Of a stretch of DNA of 61,610 nt, positions 29,101 through 38,624 are shown in pieces. The stretch lies in assembly GCA_000158655.1 (NCBI GenBank), contig EQ973344.1, positions 1,147,309 through 1,208,918 of the forward strand. Reading direction: 5' to 3'. Both the position numbers and the translations under genes were made by a program. The notes under the pieces are model-generated. The model was given only the letters and a program-made list of their open reading frames with translations, ran no database searches and had not been told where the DNA came from. This DNA is from [Clostridium] methylpentosum DSM 5476 (GTDB taxonomy: Bacteria; Bacillota; Clostridia; Oscillospirales; Ruminococcaceae). Positions within the stretch are counted from its first letter, which is position 1, and the number at the start of each line of letters is the position of its first letter.

Positions 29101-30633
29101 AGCGAGCAGATGCAGGTCTGCACCCGCCGCCTACTTGATGCGGTGGAAAACGTCATTTACAATCCACAGGCCAACCGCGCCCTTCACGCGGCTGTCACTG
29201 CCAACAGCAGCTATGAAAACAACACTGCGTGGGGAGTGAGCAGACTGACCGACGGGCAGATTGCCTCCGGTGGCTGGACGAGCAGCAACACCAACACCGA
29301 TCCCAAGCTGATGGTGTGGGCCCAGCTCGACCTCAACGGTGCGCAGGCATTTGACCAGATCGTGCTGTATCCCCGCCAGGACTATCCGGTCAAGCCGTTC
29401 CCCCAGACATTCTGGCTTGAGGCGTCCGACAATGGGACCGATTGGGAGGTGCTCTACGAGGGGACCGACTGCCCCGAAGTCACCACCAACGACCCGCTTA
29501 CCTTCAACCTCAGCGAGCCGGTCACCGCACGCTATTTCCGGTTCCGTTGCACCGATCTGCGCACCCTGCCCGGTTCGGGAGCAGGCGTCGTGGGGGTTCA
29601 GCTCGCAGAAATTGAGCTGTATAACACTCAGTTTGTCCCATACGCACCAGAATACGAAGTCATTGTCCAGCAACCGCAGCATGGAACCGTGTCGGTTGAC
29701 CGCGATATCTTCCTTGAAGGGGACAGCCTGCTCTTTTCCGCTGTCCCGAACAAAGGCTATCAGCTTTCCAGCTGGATCATCAACGGGGAATCCGTTCAAG
29801 CGGAGGGAAATACATATCGGATGGATGATGTCCGTGGCAATATTACCCTCTCGGCGGAATTCACCCGAATGGAGTTGAACACCGATAAGACGATCCTCAA
29901 CAAGGTCATCGCCTACGCACAGGAGCAGGCGGAAGACCCCGCGTTCAGCAAGGTGATTGAGCAGGTGCAGGCCACCTTCCTGGCTGCTCTGGATGCCGCA
30001 GTCACTGTCGCAGAGGACGAAGTCGCTGATCAGAGCGAGATCGACGCGGCCTGGATGAACCTGATGCGGGAAATTCACAAGCTCGGATTTGTACAGGGGG
30101 ACAAATCAGCCTTAGCCCTGCTCATCGAGGCGGCGGAGGAGTTCTCTGCCCATCTCGACCGCTATACCCCCTCCTCTGTCCAGCCGTTTTCTCCGGCGCT
30201 TGAGGAGGCGCAGCGAATTCTAGCCGATGGAAACGCCATGCAGCAGGAGGTGGATGCGGCTGCATCCGCATTGCTCGACGCGATGCTCGGCCTCCGCTAC
30301 CGCGCGGATAAAACACTGCTCAACGAACTTTTAGACCGTGCAGACAAGCTGGACCTCACAGTCTACACCGCGGAGTCGCTTGAACTCTTCCGCGCTGCGC
30401 GCAACGGCGCAGAACAAATCGCAGCTGATCTCGACGCGCAGCAGCGCGAGGTAGATGCTGCGGCAGAGGCGCTTGACAGCGCCATCCGTTCCCTGCAGTT
30501 GCTGCCTGTTGCCGGAGAGGCTGCACAGTCCGCTGCAAACCGCTCGCCCAAAACCGGGGAAGCGGGACCGGTCGCGGCAGCAGCGATTCTCGCCGGAGCG
30601 GGAGCCCTCCTGTTGCGCAGAAAGCGCCGATAA
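26185..30633 (+). CDS. Wall-anchored GH106-like glycosidase with two discoidin domains
   Basis: A 1482-residue exported enzyme, predicted to attack terminal 6-deoxy-L-sugars such as rhamnose. After the signal peptide (to about residue 30), the catalytic part starts with PLWFWNEA (near 55), SGYNGFGILP and LYDEDGWPSGAAGG. It is interrupted by a discoidin-like domain (207-340) and resumes with GNWKVMVF, VDYLNPDAVK, SFYDEP (about 415) and MSETYGA (about 562). The acidic residues of those last two are catalytic candidates. A second discoidin domain (1000-1150), a Listeria-type beta repeat (1152-1229), three FIVAR-like modules (1231-1439), SPKTGE and a basic tail follow. ATG 26185 is chosen over 26167 for its GGAG spacing and signal peptide. 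Family assignment is by motif memory; substrate is inferred. Confidence 0.72.
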   Translation: MKKGSKTLLAAVLSFSIILSCAPFGVSGAANAPPANEQDSFLSQVWPGFENPSQDHMTTPLWFWNEAIETMSADRVREIVRESYEQSGYNGFGILPAFLSTADNYVFENEKFFEMYEAALDEASKYGMKVALYDEDGWPSGAAGGLVKRDHPEYTTRRLDKAEAEGAGGSAVILPTFSGDYLGAVMMNTETKEIVDISSDVKAAFDGFEASAAPSATASSIYSGAYKADYAVDGKEETRWNAASGQAMPQWVELNFTKPVSFDKVEIIQPYKENPVLNRITSYGIEYYDEAAKQWVEIKSGGTIGNSVTDTFDSVTASRMRIVVKKVSASSPSIAEIKVYDGDNELTPFGTKPDGPSYTIPQREGNWKVMVFSCAIQGNKGVDYLNPDAVKAYIGYTYDEFYERFGEYFGTTITKSFYDEPTLKQFREAGTEGNRTWTPNFNAMFEERYPGENPMLYYPALFYDIGANTQEARDKLYTARSDMFATSFIKQMNDWCADRGIQYMGHLYSEETVNPVSISGDLMRTFKYQSIPGVDHIGNANNTHQISRVITSAAYNWDKPLVMSETYGAAGANMPVGDLYRWAMDEFAAGVNYIVPHAVWYNDKVNVFYPPELSYRNEKYAAELQPYNTYVARLNQMLQGGRHVADIGVVYPIDYLESSFVMNSGDCNPADADYETVLTTLTQSIRKDITFLHPEVIDEKCSVDSEAKTFNLNNEVNYERYNTLVLPGMKVISLSNLQKIKAFYDAGGTVISTTQLPFQGISEAENAQVRAIVQEMFGVDPETKQPLDGSDFTTFHKQSNQAGGRAYYTLAPTDANLRAILEDTETVFDISFPALSAPGGRFTYIHKVQQEQDIYFLANTSTAPISSVATIRGEISPVIWDPHTGEKSRPQFEVTQQNGVTVTKVQFTLGSDKSLFLVDESLTPEEEALLALTDALKNAKLVDQDKIVRGKIELNRAIAQGEDILSKLEEYTSEQMQVCTRRLLDAVENVIYNPQANRALHAAVTANSSYENNTAWGVSRLTDGQIASGGWTSSNTNTDPKLMVWAQLDLNGAQAFDQIVLYPRQDYPVKPFPQTFWLEASDNGTDWEVLYEGTDCPEVTTNDPLTFNLSEPVTARYFRFRCTDLRTLPGSGAGVVGVQLAEIELYNTQFVPYAPEYEVIVQQPQHGTVSVDRDIFLEGDSLLFSAVPNKGYQLSSWIINGESVQAEGNTYRMDDVRGNITLSAEFTRMELNTDKTILNKVIAYAQEQAEDPAFSKVIEQVQATFLAALDAAVTVAEDEVADQSEIDAAWMNLMREIHKLGFVQGDKSALALLIEAAEEFSAHLDRYTPSSVQPFSPALEEAQRILADGNAMQQEVDAAASALLDAMLGLRYRADKTLLNELLDRADKLDLTVYTAESLELFRAARNGAEQIAADLDAQQREVDAAAEALDSAIRSLQLLPVAGEAAQSAANRSPKTGEAGPVAAAAILAGAGALLLRRKRR

Positions 30634-30661
30634 AACACATTCTCTCTTTTTTCTATATTCT

Positions 30662-30711
30662 GCACAGCGGAAGTCCGGACTTTGTTCCGGTCTTCCGCTG
30701 TGCTGCTTTTC
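30662..30711 (+). terminator. Terminator after the first GH106-like gene
   Basis: Long stem GCACAGCGGAAG / CTTCCGCTGTGC with an inner CCGGA/TCCGG pair, followed by TGCTTTTC. Confidence 0.75.
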
Positions 30712-31266
30712 AGTACTGCGCGATGGCTGAAAAGTGCTCATACCTGGACGAAATGGGGATCGTCTGAAAGGACTGCCGAACTGTTTGTTGTTGAATTTCG
30801 GGAATTGCATGCTTTTTCAGATTTCGGTGGGATCTTCTCCCTGCTGCTTATGTCTATGGAAATCGAGTGCGGAATTATTCTGCGGGGGAGCAGGCAGCAT
30901 TGCTGACTGGCGCGCCTTGGCAGATCTGCGCTGTCACAAAGCGCAGCTGGATTCGGACGCGCTGAAATGTTTTGTAGCCTGTTTCAGAGAATTCGGTTGG
31001 CGGATTAATTTCACCTTTGTGATGAATAGATGGCAGCGTTTGCAGTTCCTGAGAGGGAGAGACTACATCAGACACGCCAATTCATCACAAACCAGTCAGC
31101 AACAAAATTTACTGTCAAAAGCAGCGCAACCGCAGATGGGCAGAGACGTTTTTGGCTTTGAGAGCCAGTTCTGCCAACGCAGCGCGAGGCCGCATCCTGT
31201 CATAGATGCAGCAGTTTTTGTGCATTTGAAAGCAATATTTTCCTATTTATTGAGCAATTTCCACTA
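30712..31266. other. Intergenic stretch without a supported gene
   Basis: About 550 bases. Short open frames exist on both strands but none has a ribosome binding site or recognisable motif. Composition is close to coding, so a decayed gene is possible, but I cannot identify it. Confidence 0.4.
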
Positions 31267-31295
31267 TTGATCCTATTGTGTGCGTTTGCTAAAAT
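31267..31295 (+). promoter_or_regulatory. Promoter for the second GH106-like gene
   Basis: -35 TTGATC (31267-31272), 17-base spacer, -10 TAAAAT (31290-31295), about 93 bases before the start. Confidence 0.55.
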
Positions 31296-31387
31296 AGAAC
31301 TGACAGATTCTGCTTTGTTTAAAGCATATTTTTGTAGACAAGATACAAAATCTTGTGTGGAAACGGTGAGAACGAGGAGTGAAGAAA

Positions 31388-34300
31388 ATGAAAAAAATCT
31401 TTTCCAAAGCAATGGCTGCCCTGTTGGCAGCTGCGATGCTGACCTCCAGTCTGATGACAGCTACTGCCGCGCAGCAGCCCTCATCCCTGCAACAGATGAA
31501 GACTGAGTTCCAGCAGCCTCCCCAGGAGAAAAAATCCATCCCGCTGTGGTTTTGGAACAAAAACATCTCTGAAATGGATGTGGACAAGGTTCTTGAAATC
31601 ATGGAACACTCGGCTAAGGAGAGCGGTTACGGGGGATTTGGCATCCTTCCCGAGTGGCAAAACGACTACATGAGTGAGGATTATTTCCGGTTTTATGGGG
31701 CGGTCCTTGAAAAGGCAGAGGAGCTCGGACTCAAGATGTGCCTGTATGACGAAAACGGATTTCCAAGCGGCCCGGCCGGGGGACTGCTCGCCGCAAGGTA
31801 TCCCGAATCGACTGCCAAACGCATTGACATGGTTTCCGAGGATGTGACGGATGGCTCCTCCGGAGCGCTCAATCTGCCGGAAGGCGCTTTCATGGCGGGC
31901 GTCGCGATGAACATGGATACCTTTGAGCGCATCGATATTTCGGACGGCTTTGTCGACCAGAGCGCACTTGATCCGGCCGGTATCAAGGCGTCGAGCACCT
32001 ACAATCTGGAACCGGGTTACGATGTTTCCAAACTCTTTGACGGCGACAAAACTTCCCGCTGGAACTCGCTTTCGACTACCCCAGGGGACCAATACGTCGA
32101 AATCCACTTTACTCAGCCGGTCACCTTTGACAAGGCCTACATCCATCAGTCGGATATCGCGGTTCTCCAGCGCGTCAAGCGCTACAGCGTCGATTATTTC
32201 AATGGGACCGACTGGGTGTCCGTCGTCACAGGTGGAGAACTCGGGGCGGAACAGACCCACAGCTTTGACGCCGTGACCACCGATCGCGTCCGCCTGACGC
32301 TCGGGGACTTCGGCCCCGATTCGGTCACGATCGGGGAGTTCCAGCTCTTCTCGGGGAACGAGCAGGTTGAAATTCCCAAAGATGTGATTGAGAAAGTCAA
32401 CAAACTCAACTACGACGTTCCGGAGGGCAACTGGAAGGTGATGGGATTTGTCACCGTTTCGGACAACTCCAATCACCTCGACTACCTCGACCCGCAGGCG
32501 GTCAGCAACTTCATCACGATCACCCACCAGGAGTACTACAACCGCTTCCCCGAGTACTTCGGCACCACGATTGACACCGCGTTTTACGACGAGCCGGCTT
32601 TCATGTATATCACCGGTTCCCGTACCTGGACTCCCAGCTTTAACGAGGAATTTGAAAAGGCGAACGGCTACAGCCCCGTTCTGCTCTATCCCGCCCTGTT
32701 CATGGACATCGGGGAGGATACCGCTTCCGCCCGCACTGCGCTGCACGGGATGCGCACCGAGATGTTCGCCAAAAACTACATTGGTCAGATGGACGACTGG
32801 TGCCGTGCCCACAACATCAAGTTGCAGGGACACATGATTTATGAGGAAGTCGTAAATCCGACGAGCATCCACGGCGACCTGATGAAGGTGTTTAAATACC
32901 AGGAAGTTCCCGGAGTGGACGTCATCGGCTACTACGGCTACACCCAGGAGGCGTACAAAATCATCTCCTCCTCGGCGAACAACTGGGACAAATCTCTCGT
33001 CATGAGCGAGTCCTACGGCGCAATCAACAACATGCCGGTCAATTACCTCTACAAAATCGCGATGGATGAGTACACCAAGGGCATCAACCATATCCTCCCC
33101 CACGCTGTGTGGTACGACGACAACCCGGTGGACGTCACCTTCCAGCCCGAGCTCTCCTACCGCAACCCGCAGTATGCGGCGGAGCTGCCGAAATACAACG
33201 ACTACATCGGACGCCTCAACACCGTCCTGCAGTCCGGTCGGCACGTGGCGGACATCGGGATGCTCTACCCCATCTACGACCTCAACGCGAGCTACCAGAT
33301 GGACGGCGGCCAGCACAACGATTCCCACTTTGACTACATGCAGATCGGGGAGCAGCTTTCCCGCAATCTGCGTAAGGACTTCACCTACCTCCACCCCGAG
33401 GTGCTCGACGAGCGCTGCACTGTAGAGGGCAATGAAATCAGACTCAACAACGAGACGAATTTTGAGCAGTATAAAGTTATGATCCTGCCGGGCGCCAAGA
33501 CGGTGAGCCTGTCCAACATGCAGAAAATCAAGGAATTTTACGAGGGCGGCGGCAAGGTCATCGCGACCACCCAGCTCCCCTATCAGTCCGCAGAACCTGG
33601 AAAGGATGCGGAAGTCGTCGAGATCGTCAAGCAGATTTTCGGCGTTGACCCAACCCAGCCTGAACAGGAGTATGACATCAAATACAGCGCCTCGTCGATT
33701 TTCAATGAATCTTACTCTGCGGAGATGGCGTTTGACGGCTTTATCGGGGACGGCAGCCGGTGGAACGCCGCGTCGCAGTCGGGCGGCAACCAGTGGCTGG
33801 AGGTGGACTTTGGAAAACCCACCACCGTCAACCGCACCGGCCTCACCGAAAATGTGCCGCATCTGCGCATCACTGACTATGAAATCCAGTATTGGGACGG
33901 CGCAAACTGGCAGACCTGCGCGCGCGGCGATTCGGTCGGCTCCAAAAAAGAAAACACCTTTGAGGAGGTCACCACCACCAAGCTCCGCCTCTATGTGAAC
34001 AAAGTGACTGCCGATAGCCCCTCTATTGAAGAATTTGAAGTGTATTACAACGACAGCGAAAACCTCGCACTCGACAAACGGGCTACCGACAACGCCAACC
34101 AGAACGACAACGGCGGCAAAGCCTATTTCCTCAGAAAAGGCGCAGTGGCGCGGTTGGAAGAGACACTCGACGACGCGTTCAGCGTCTACGACGTCGAGAT
34201 TCCCCCGATCGAAAACCTCTCAGGCGGCAATTTCCAGTACATTCACAAGGTTGTAGAGGACACCGATATCTACTTCATCGGCAACTCCTCCGACACGGCG

Positions 34301-35260
34301 GTTGACACCACCATCCAGCTGCGCGGCAACATCACCCCGTCGGTGTGGAACCCGATGGACGGCAGCAGCTTTACCCCCGCTTACACCCACACGACGGTGG
34401 ACGGCGTCGAGGTGACCAACGTCACAATGCATTTTGACCCAGTCCAGTCCCTTTTCATTGTCGATGAATCCACCGAGCCGCCAGTTCCGGAACAGGCGGA
34501 CAAATCGATTCTGCACACCGTCATTTCTTATGCAGAGAATGCGTACGCCTCGGATGAATTCAAAAATGTTATCACAGATGTGCAGACATCCTTTACCCAG
34601 GCGCTGGAACACGCCCGGTCGGTTGCGTCTGACACGTCTGCAGAGCAGTCCCAGGTGGACAGCGCATGGCAGGCGCTGATGAAAGAAATTCACAAGCTCG
34701 GATTTGTGCAGGGAGAGAAATCCTCTCTGGAAACCCTGGTCCAAGCGGCACGCGAAATCGCAGGACAGCTCGACAAATATGTAGAAGCGGGCCAGGCGGA
34801 ATTCCTCACCGCCTTGGAAAGCGCCGAGGCCGTCCTCGTGAGCGGGAATGCCATGCAGGAGGATGTCGACGCCGCATCCTCTGATTTGATCGAAGCGATG
34901 ATCAACCTGCGGTACCGGGCGGACAAGAGCGTCCTGCAAACAGTGCTCGCAAAGGCGGCAGGTATTGACACTGCGGCGTACACCGCGCAAAGCGTCGCGG
35001 CTTTCCAGGCGGCAACTGAGAACGCGCAGGCGGTCAACGATAATCCCGATGCGACACAGGACGAAGTCGACCGCGCGGTTGACGATCTGAGCGCTGCTCT
35101 CGACGGCCTCGAACCGGCTGTGACAACGGTACAGGGCGATTCTGTCCAGACCAGCCGGGGCGGCAACGCTAAAACCGGAGATGTGGCGCCGATATCCCTG
35201 CTCGCTGCAATCACACTTCTGGCAGGGGCCGCGGCGTACTCCCTCAAGAAAAAGAGATGA
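31388..35260 (+). CDS. Wall-anchored GH106-like glycosidase, second copy
   Basis: A 1290-residue exported paralogue of the preceding enzyme. Signal peptide to about residue 28; PLWFWNKN near 50, YGGFGILP, LYDENGFPSGPAGG. A discoidin-like domain (193-324) is inserted in the catalytic part. Then come GNWKVMGF, LDYLDPQAVSN, AFYDEP (about 399) and MSESYGA (about 539). A second discoidin domain (760-889) sits inside the C-terminal half and is followed by the closing enzyme segment ending at FIVDES. Three FIVAR-like modules (1036-1244), NAKTGD, a hydrophobic span and KKKR follow. It lacks the extra discoidin and beta-repeat modules of the first copy. ATG 31388 sits eight bases after GAGGAG; the GTG at 31379 overlaps that site. 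Predicted activity: surface alpha-L-rhamnosidase-like, unproven. Confidence 0.72.
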   Translation: MKKIFSKAMAALLAAAMLTSSLMTATAAQQPSSLQQMKTEFQQPPQEKKSIPLWFWNKNISEMDVDKVLEIMEHSAKESGYGGFGILPEWQNDYMSEDYFRFYGAVLEKAEELGLKMCLYDENGFPSGPAGGLLAARYPESTAKRIDMVSEDVTDGSSGALNLPEGAFMAGVAMNMDTFERIDISDGFVDQSALDPAGIKASSTYNLEPGYDVSKLFDGDKTSRWNSLSTTPGDQYVEIHFTQPVTFDKAYIHQSDIAVLQRVKRYSVDYFNGTDWVSVVTGGELGAEQTHSFDAVTTDRVRLTLGDFGPDSVTIGEFQLFSGNEQVEIPKDVIEKVNKLNYDVPEGNWKVMGFVTVSDNSNHLDYLDPQAVSNFITITHQEYYNRFPEYFGTTIDTAFYDEPAFMYITGSRTWTPSFNEEFEKANGYSPVLLYPALFMDIGEDTASARTALHGMRTEMFAKNYIGQMDDWCRAHNIKLQGHMIYEEVVNPTSIHGDLMKVFKYQEVPGVDVIGYYGYTQEAYKIISSSANNWDKSLVMSESYGAINNMPVNYLYKIAMDEYTKGINHILPHAVWYDDNPVDVTFQPELSYRNPQYAAELPKYNDYIGRLNTVLQSGRHVADIGMLYPIYDLNASYQMDGGQHNDSHFDYMQIGEQLSRNLRKDFTYLHPEVLDERCTVEGNEIRLNNETNFEQYKVMILPGAKTVSLSNMQKIKEFYEGGGKVIATTQLPYQSAEPGKDAEVVEIVKQIFGVDPTQPEQEYDIKYSASSIFNESYSAEMAFDGFIGDGSRWNAASQSGGNQWLEVDFGKPTTVNRTGLTENVPHLRITDYEIQYWDGANWQTCARGDSVGSKKENTFEEVTTTKLRLYVNKVTADSPSIEEFEVYYNDSENLALDKRATDNANQNDNGGKAYFLRKGAVARLEETLDDAFSVYDVEIPPIENLSGGNFQYIHKVVEDTDIYFIGNSSDTAVDTTIQLRGNITPSVWNPMDGSSFTPAYTHTTVDGVEVTNVTMHFDPVQSLFIVDESTEPPVPEQADKSILHTVISYAENAYASDEFKNVITDVQTSFTQALEHARSVASDTSAEQSQVDSAWQALMKEIHKLGFVQGEKSSLETLVQAAREIAGQLDKYVEAGQAEFLTALESAEAVLVSGNAMQEDVDAASSDLIEAMINLRYRADKSVLQTVLAKAAGIDTAAYTAQSVAAFQAATENAQAVNDNPDATQDEVDRAVDDLSAALDGLEPAVTTVQGDSVQTSRGGNAKTGDVAPISLLAAITLLAGAAAYSLKKKR

Positions 35261-35524
35261 CGTTGTTCCTTCCGTAAGGTTTGGCACACCGGGGCTGCAG
35301 AACAAACCGGTGTACCCGTCTGGCCAAGTCTGTACTGATTTGGTGTTTCCGAGTGAATGAAACGACGGTCTCTCTTTCTAGCGGTCCGATACGCCCCAGA
35401 CTGGTCAAATAGAAAACGGATTGTATGGGCTTTTCGTGAAAACGCCTGCGGACACTGAAACCTCCAGACAGTACAGTGAAATTTCTATGATTTAGGAAGG
35501 GCTTCGCGCTGCTAAGGAGTAAAA

Positions 35525-36049
35525 GTGGGTCACGGAAGAATCATAATTGGTCATACTCCCAAAATCGGATCAGTCAACATCATTGGCAGCAGCGGGGGCG
35601 CTCTAGTCGGTATCAACGTCGCACTGGAAGCACCCGAACTCGTCGGCAAACTCATCGCAGACAGCTTTGAAGGGGAACGACCGCTTCCATCCTTTACCGC
35701 AACTGTTGAAGCCGACCGGGAAGCCTCCAAACGAGGGCCAGATGGCCGACAGTTTTACGAGTATATGCACGGCTATGACTGGGAGATGGTTGTCGATCAG
35801 GATACGAGCGCGATTGTCAGGTATCAAAAGGAGATTGGAGTATTCTTTCACAAAGAACTGCAACCCATCAAGACTGAAATTCTGCTCACTGCCAACAGGG
35901 AGGACGAGTTTGGACTGGCCTATGGAAGAGAATTCTTTGAAACCGTCTATCTAGAGCTGATCGCCAAAATTGGACACGGTCAGAGGTATCTGTTTGATAC
36001 GGGGGACACCCCGCTGTCCTCTCCAATCAAGAGGGTTTTTGTCAGCTGA
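35525..36049 (+). pseudogene. N-terminally truncated alpha/beta hydrolase
   Basis: A 174-residue frame with the nucleophile elbow GSSGGALVG (Ser near residue 23) followed by NVALEAPELVGKLIADSFEGE, clearly the alpha/beta-hydrolase fold. The N-terminal half, with the first strands and the oxyanion loop, is missing; full members run about 230-280 residues. GTG 35525 follows AAGGAG, so the shortened gene could be translated. A late catalytic His may be the one in IGHGQRYLF, but the expected Asp is not obvious. It lies between two glycosidase genes on the same strand with its own terminator. I read it as a remnant; a minimal esterase is less likely. Confidence 0.6.
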
Positions 36050-36091
36050 GTATGACATTTTTCAAGCAACAAGCGAAATGATGGGTACGAT

Positions 36092-36127
36092 AAAAAACTC
36101 CTGCTGTTTTTCAGCAGGAGTTTTTTC
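36092..36127 (+). terminator. Terminator after the hydrolase remnant
   Basis: A stem of about 13 pairs around CTCCTGCTG / CAGCAGGAG with a T-only loop, followed by TTTTTTC. Flanking A/T runs make it bidirectional. Confidence 0.85.
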
Positions 36128-36129
36128 TA

Positions 36130-36440
36130 TAACGAAAACCTCTCATTGAGCGAGTGGTTTCAAGGAAGGGGAATAACGATGCTATAAGTAGGGCAGCCAA
36201 TAGGAACAGCAGAACGCAAACAAGGTAGAAACTATTGATCTGAGAGAAGCGATAAGAGAACGGAGGATTGTGAAAACACTGTGCAAAAGGAAAAGGTAAT
36301 TGAAAAGGGACACGCCAGGAACAAGTGCATGTGCAGTCCCCAGTTGTCAGGGGATCTGAGACGATGAGAATCTAAATCCAATTACGAGTAGCAAGGAATA
36401 GCCTCACGCAGCAGCCAGACCGAACCCATGCGAGGAGATT
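36130..36440 (+). mobile_element. IS200-type relic (internal deletion)
   Basis: Begins with a hairpin near AACGAAAACCTCTC attgag CGAGTGGTTTC, a decayed counterpart of the IS200 left ends elsewhere in the window. Near 36360-36400 there is a blurred match to the 3' end of the other copies (GAGAATCTAAATCCAATTACGAGTAGCAAGGAATAG against GGAATTTCTGAGCCGGATTACAGGCGGTAAGGAATG). No transposase frame is left. Confidence 0.4.
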
Positions 36441-37311
36441 CGTGCCGCTGATTGCCCATAAATGACCGTCGATACTGTAGCACGTATAACAAGAACGCCC
36501 TTGGCTCTGCTTGGCGGCGGAGAGAAAACGAAACGCTTGCCAAGGGAGATAATACAAAGCAAAAGCAGAAGAGAGAGCAACCTGAATCGATATCGGTTGC
36601 CTTGAAAAGCGCATTTGACTTGTTTACGGGTTACTGTGCGTGTCATGCTGTTTATTCGGTGATCCTTGCGGAGTGCAACTGATAATTGGCGGGCATACCA
36701 CACATTTACAGGAAATTATGATTTGTTGCTTTGTTTTTCTACCTGAAGGGGAAAATGGGCTTTCGTGTCAAGTATCCTGCAGGAAAACACCCTGCCAAAA
36801 GCACTCGATTAGTGACAGCAATGAGACACCCATTTATGGGACGTGGGACATGCAGTGGGATGACAGGATGCATCCCTCTGCTTGTGCATACTACTATAGA
36901 TTCAGGCGTTGTACTCCTCGCGCGGTTTTGTTTTCTGTTTGGAATTATACCGATTTCAGAAACTAGTCTGCTCATGCTGAGCCTGGAATAGCCGAACTCT
37001 GCCGTGAGCTTATGCATCGGCTTTTTCACAAAAGATAATTTGAAAGGGGCTTATTATAAACAGAGAAAAAGACATTTGCTGTCTGTGCACTCTGCTTCTC
37101 AAGCTGGGTGAATGACCAGCACAAGGGAAGTGTTGCCTGAGCATCACCGGTCTATTGGCCGGAGGTCTCCGCCAAATAGATATATCCTTAGGACAGCCCT
37201 TTTCAGATTCTCCATTTGGGTTCATGCAGTGTTCACGCCGGAAAATGCAACATGCTGATTGTCGGTGGAATCAGTTGTCCGCGGATACCGGGTTGACTGG
37301 GGGAGTCCCGG
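36441..37311. other. Intergenic stretch with repeat-derived sequence
   Basis: No gene supported. Bases about 36570-36690 are a diverged copy of 61395-61525, a repeat also found next to an IS200 relic. 36700-37311 shows only short frames without ribosome binding sites. Confidence 0.4.
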
Positions 37312-38289
37312 TCAGAGAGCTGTAAAAATCCGGGCTTTTTTCCGGTACTCTCCGGGAGATACCCCGAATTTTTGCTGGAACATCTTGTTGAACCAGGTGC
37401 GGTTGGAGTAACCGACCTTCCGGATAATTTCGGCCACAGGTTCGCTGCTTTCACAGAGCAGGCGGGCGGCCTGTTCCAGCCGAATGTCGGTAAAGAATTT
37501 TTGAAAGCTGCTCCCCGTCTGCTGTTTGATGATGCGGGAGAGGGATTGAGGGTGGTAGTTGAACTGCCGCGCAAGCGACTCCAGAGTCACCGAATCGCTG
37601 TTTTCCCCAATGTATTTGACCAGGTCGGAAAATTTCTGGTTTTCGCCCGAACCGGGATAGCGGACGTCGATTTCCACTTTATACGAACGGACTAGCTCGA
37701 TCATCAGGCAGTCAAACAGATGGGAGATCTTTGTCTCCTTGTAGCATTTGTCGTCGTAAAACTCCTGAATGATCTTTTGAAAGAGGGAAATCTGTTCTGC
37801 AGTCTCCTCTGACTGTGGAAAGAGAAGATAGTTTTTTTCCTCCCTCTGTTTTTGGATTGATTTGAGAAAAAAATTTGCCACAAAGTCCTCGGAGGAAAAG
37901 ACCTTAAAGTCGAACCGGTCCATCATGGAGCGGCGGATCAACAGATTGAAGATTGTGTCCCGCTCAATATTGTCCAGTTTCAGGGTGTGCTCAGCATTGG
38001 TGTTGAGCAGGCAGATATCCCCCTGTTTCATGCAAATCTCCGCAGAGTCTACAAAGTTGGTGCAGGACCCACGGTGCACATAGACCAGTTCAAAAAACTC
38101 GTGCCGGTGTGGGGGATTCTGAAAGGTATTGGTGTGCATTGAGACTGCGAAATCCCGGTTTTGAAACGCCCTCAGATAGGCATCCTCTTTTTCCAGATTC
38201 CGACCTGCTTTTATTTTTCTGCCCTCAGCTTTTGTCAAGAGCTCGTTCATGAACACCTGGTGTCTGTCGTACAATTCTTGAAGATCCAT
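37312..38289 (-). CDS. AraC-family transcriptional regulator (cupin plus HTH)
   Basis: A 325-residue regulator with an N-terminal cupin-type sugar-sensing region (about 40-125: NPPHRHEFFELVYVHRGSCTNFVD) and a C-terminal double helix-turn-helix (about 225-322: LESLARQFNYHPQSLSRIIKQQTG, then IIRKVGYSNRTWFNKMFQQKFGVSPGEYRKK). ATG 38289 follows GGAGGG; the longer frame to 38379 lacks a ribosome binding site. It is divergent from the GH106-type gene at 38625. The shared 335-base region holds direct TCGACA repeats placed for activation of that gene. It is the only DNA-binding regulator in the glycosidase island, so it may control the whole set in response to rhamnose or a related sugar; that is inference. 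Confidence 0.88.
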   Translation of the reverse strand: MDLQELYDRHQVFMNELLTKAEGRKIKAGRNLEKEDAYLRAFQNRDFAVSMHTNTFQNPPHRHEFFELVYVHRGSCTNFVDSAEICMKQGDICLLNTNAEHTLKLDNIERDTIFNLLIRRSMMDRFDFKVFSSEDFVANFFLKSIQKQREEKNYLLFPQSEETAEQISLFQKIIQEFYDDKCYKETKISHLFDCLMIELVRSYKVEIDVRYPGSGENQKFSDLVKYIGENSDSVTLESLARQFNYHPQSLSRIIKQQTGSSFQKFFTDIRLEQAARLLCESSEPVAEIIRKVGYSNRTWFNKMFQQKFGVSPGEYRKKARIFTAL

Positions 38290-38317
38290 CTGATCCCTCC
38301 TCCCATTCGGTGACTTT

Positions 38318-38346
38318 ATTATATCAAAAAAGAATCGGCGTGAAAA
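38318..38346 (-). promoter_or_regulatory. Promoter of the AraC-family gene
   Basis: On the minus strand, -10 TATAAT (38323-38318) with a weak -35 TTTTCA (38346-38341) at 17 bases, about 29 bases before the start codon. Confidence 0.55.
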
Positions 38347-38361
38347 GCGGTGTGTTTGATT

Positions 38362-38389
38362 TCGACACATAGTTTGCATTCTGTCGACA
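38362..38389 (+). promoter_or_regulatory. Candidate AraC-type operator (two direct repeats)
   Basis: TCGACA occurs at 38362-38367 and again at 38384-38389, 22 bases apart (about two helical turns) in the same orientation, as AraC-family dimers bind. The downstream copy abuts where the -35 of the 38625 gene should be. That gene has a good -10 (TACAAT, 38413-38418) but no -35 match (TCGCCA), the classical layout of an activator-dependent promoter. Confidence 0.5.
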
Positions 38390-38624
38390 TCGCCAGAAGA
38401 ATGCTGTCATGGTACAATAAGGTCAAATTATGAGGGCTGTCTACTGGAAAGTTGTCTAAACTGTCTAGGTGTCTGTTTTGGAACGTTTCAACGAATTCCA
38501 GTGAGTTGAAAAAAGACTGGTTAAAAACGATGCAAATGAAAAATCTGCATGCTTTTTTCTCTTTCTCGTCACGTTGATCGCTTCCTGACAGACTTGAACA
38601 GCCTTCTGAGAAGGAGGAGTATTT

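Noticed and set aside
31481-33862. Open frame of 793 codons on the minus strand
   Set aside because: It lies wholly inside the second GH106-like gene, opposite to it. Its composition (rich in Val, Gly, Arg, His) is the mirror of GC-rich codon use, and it has no start signal or family motif. The same applies to the long minus-strand frames at 26851-28263, 29131-30078, 44918-46390, 52177-53679 and 59139-60179.
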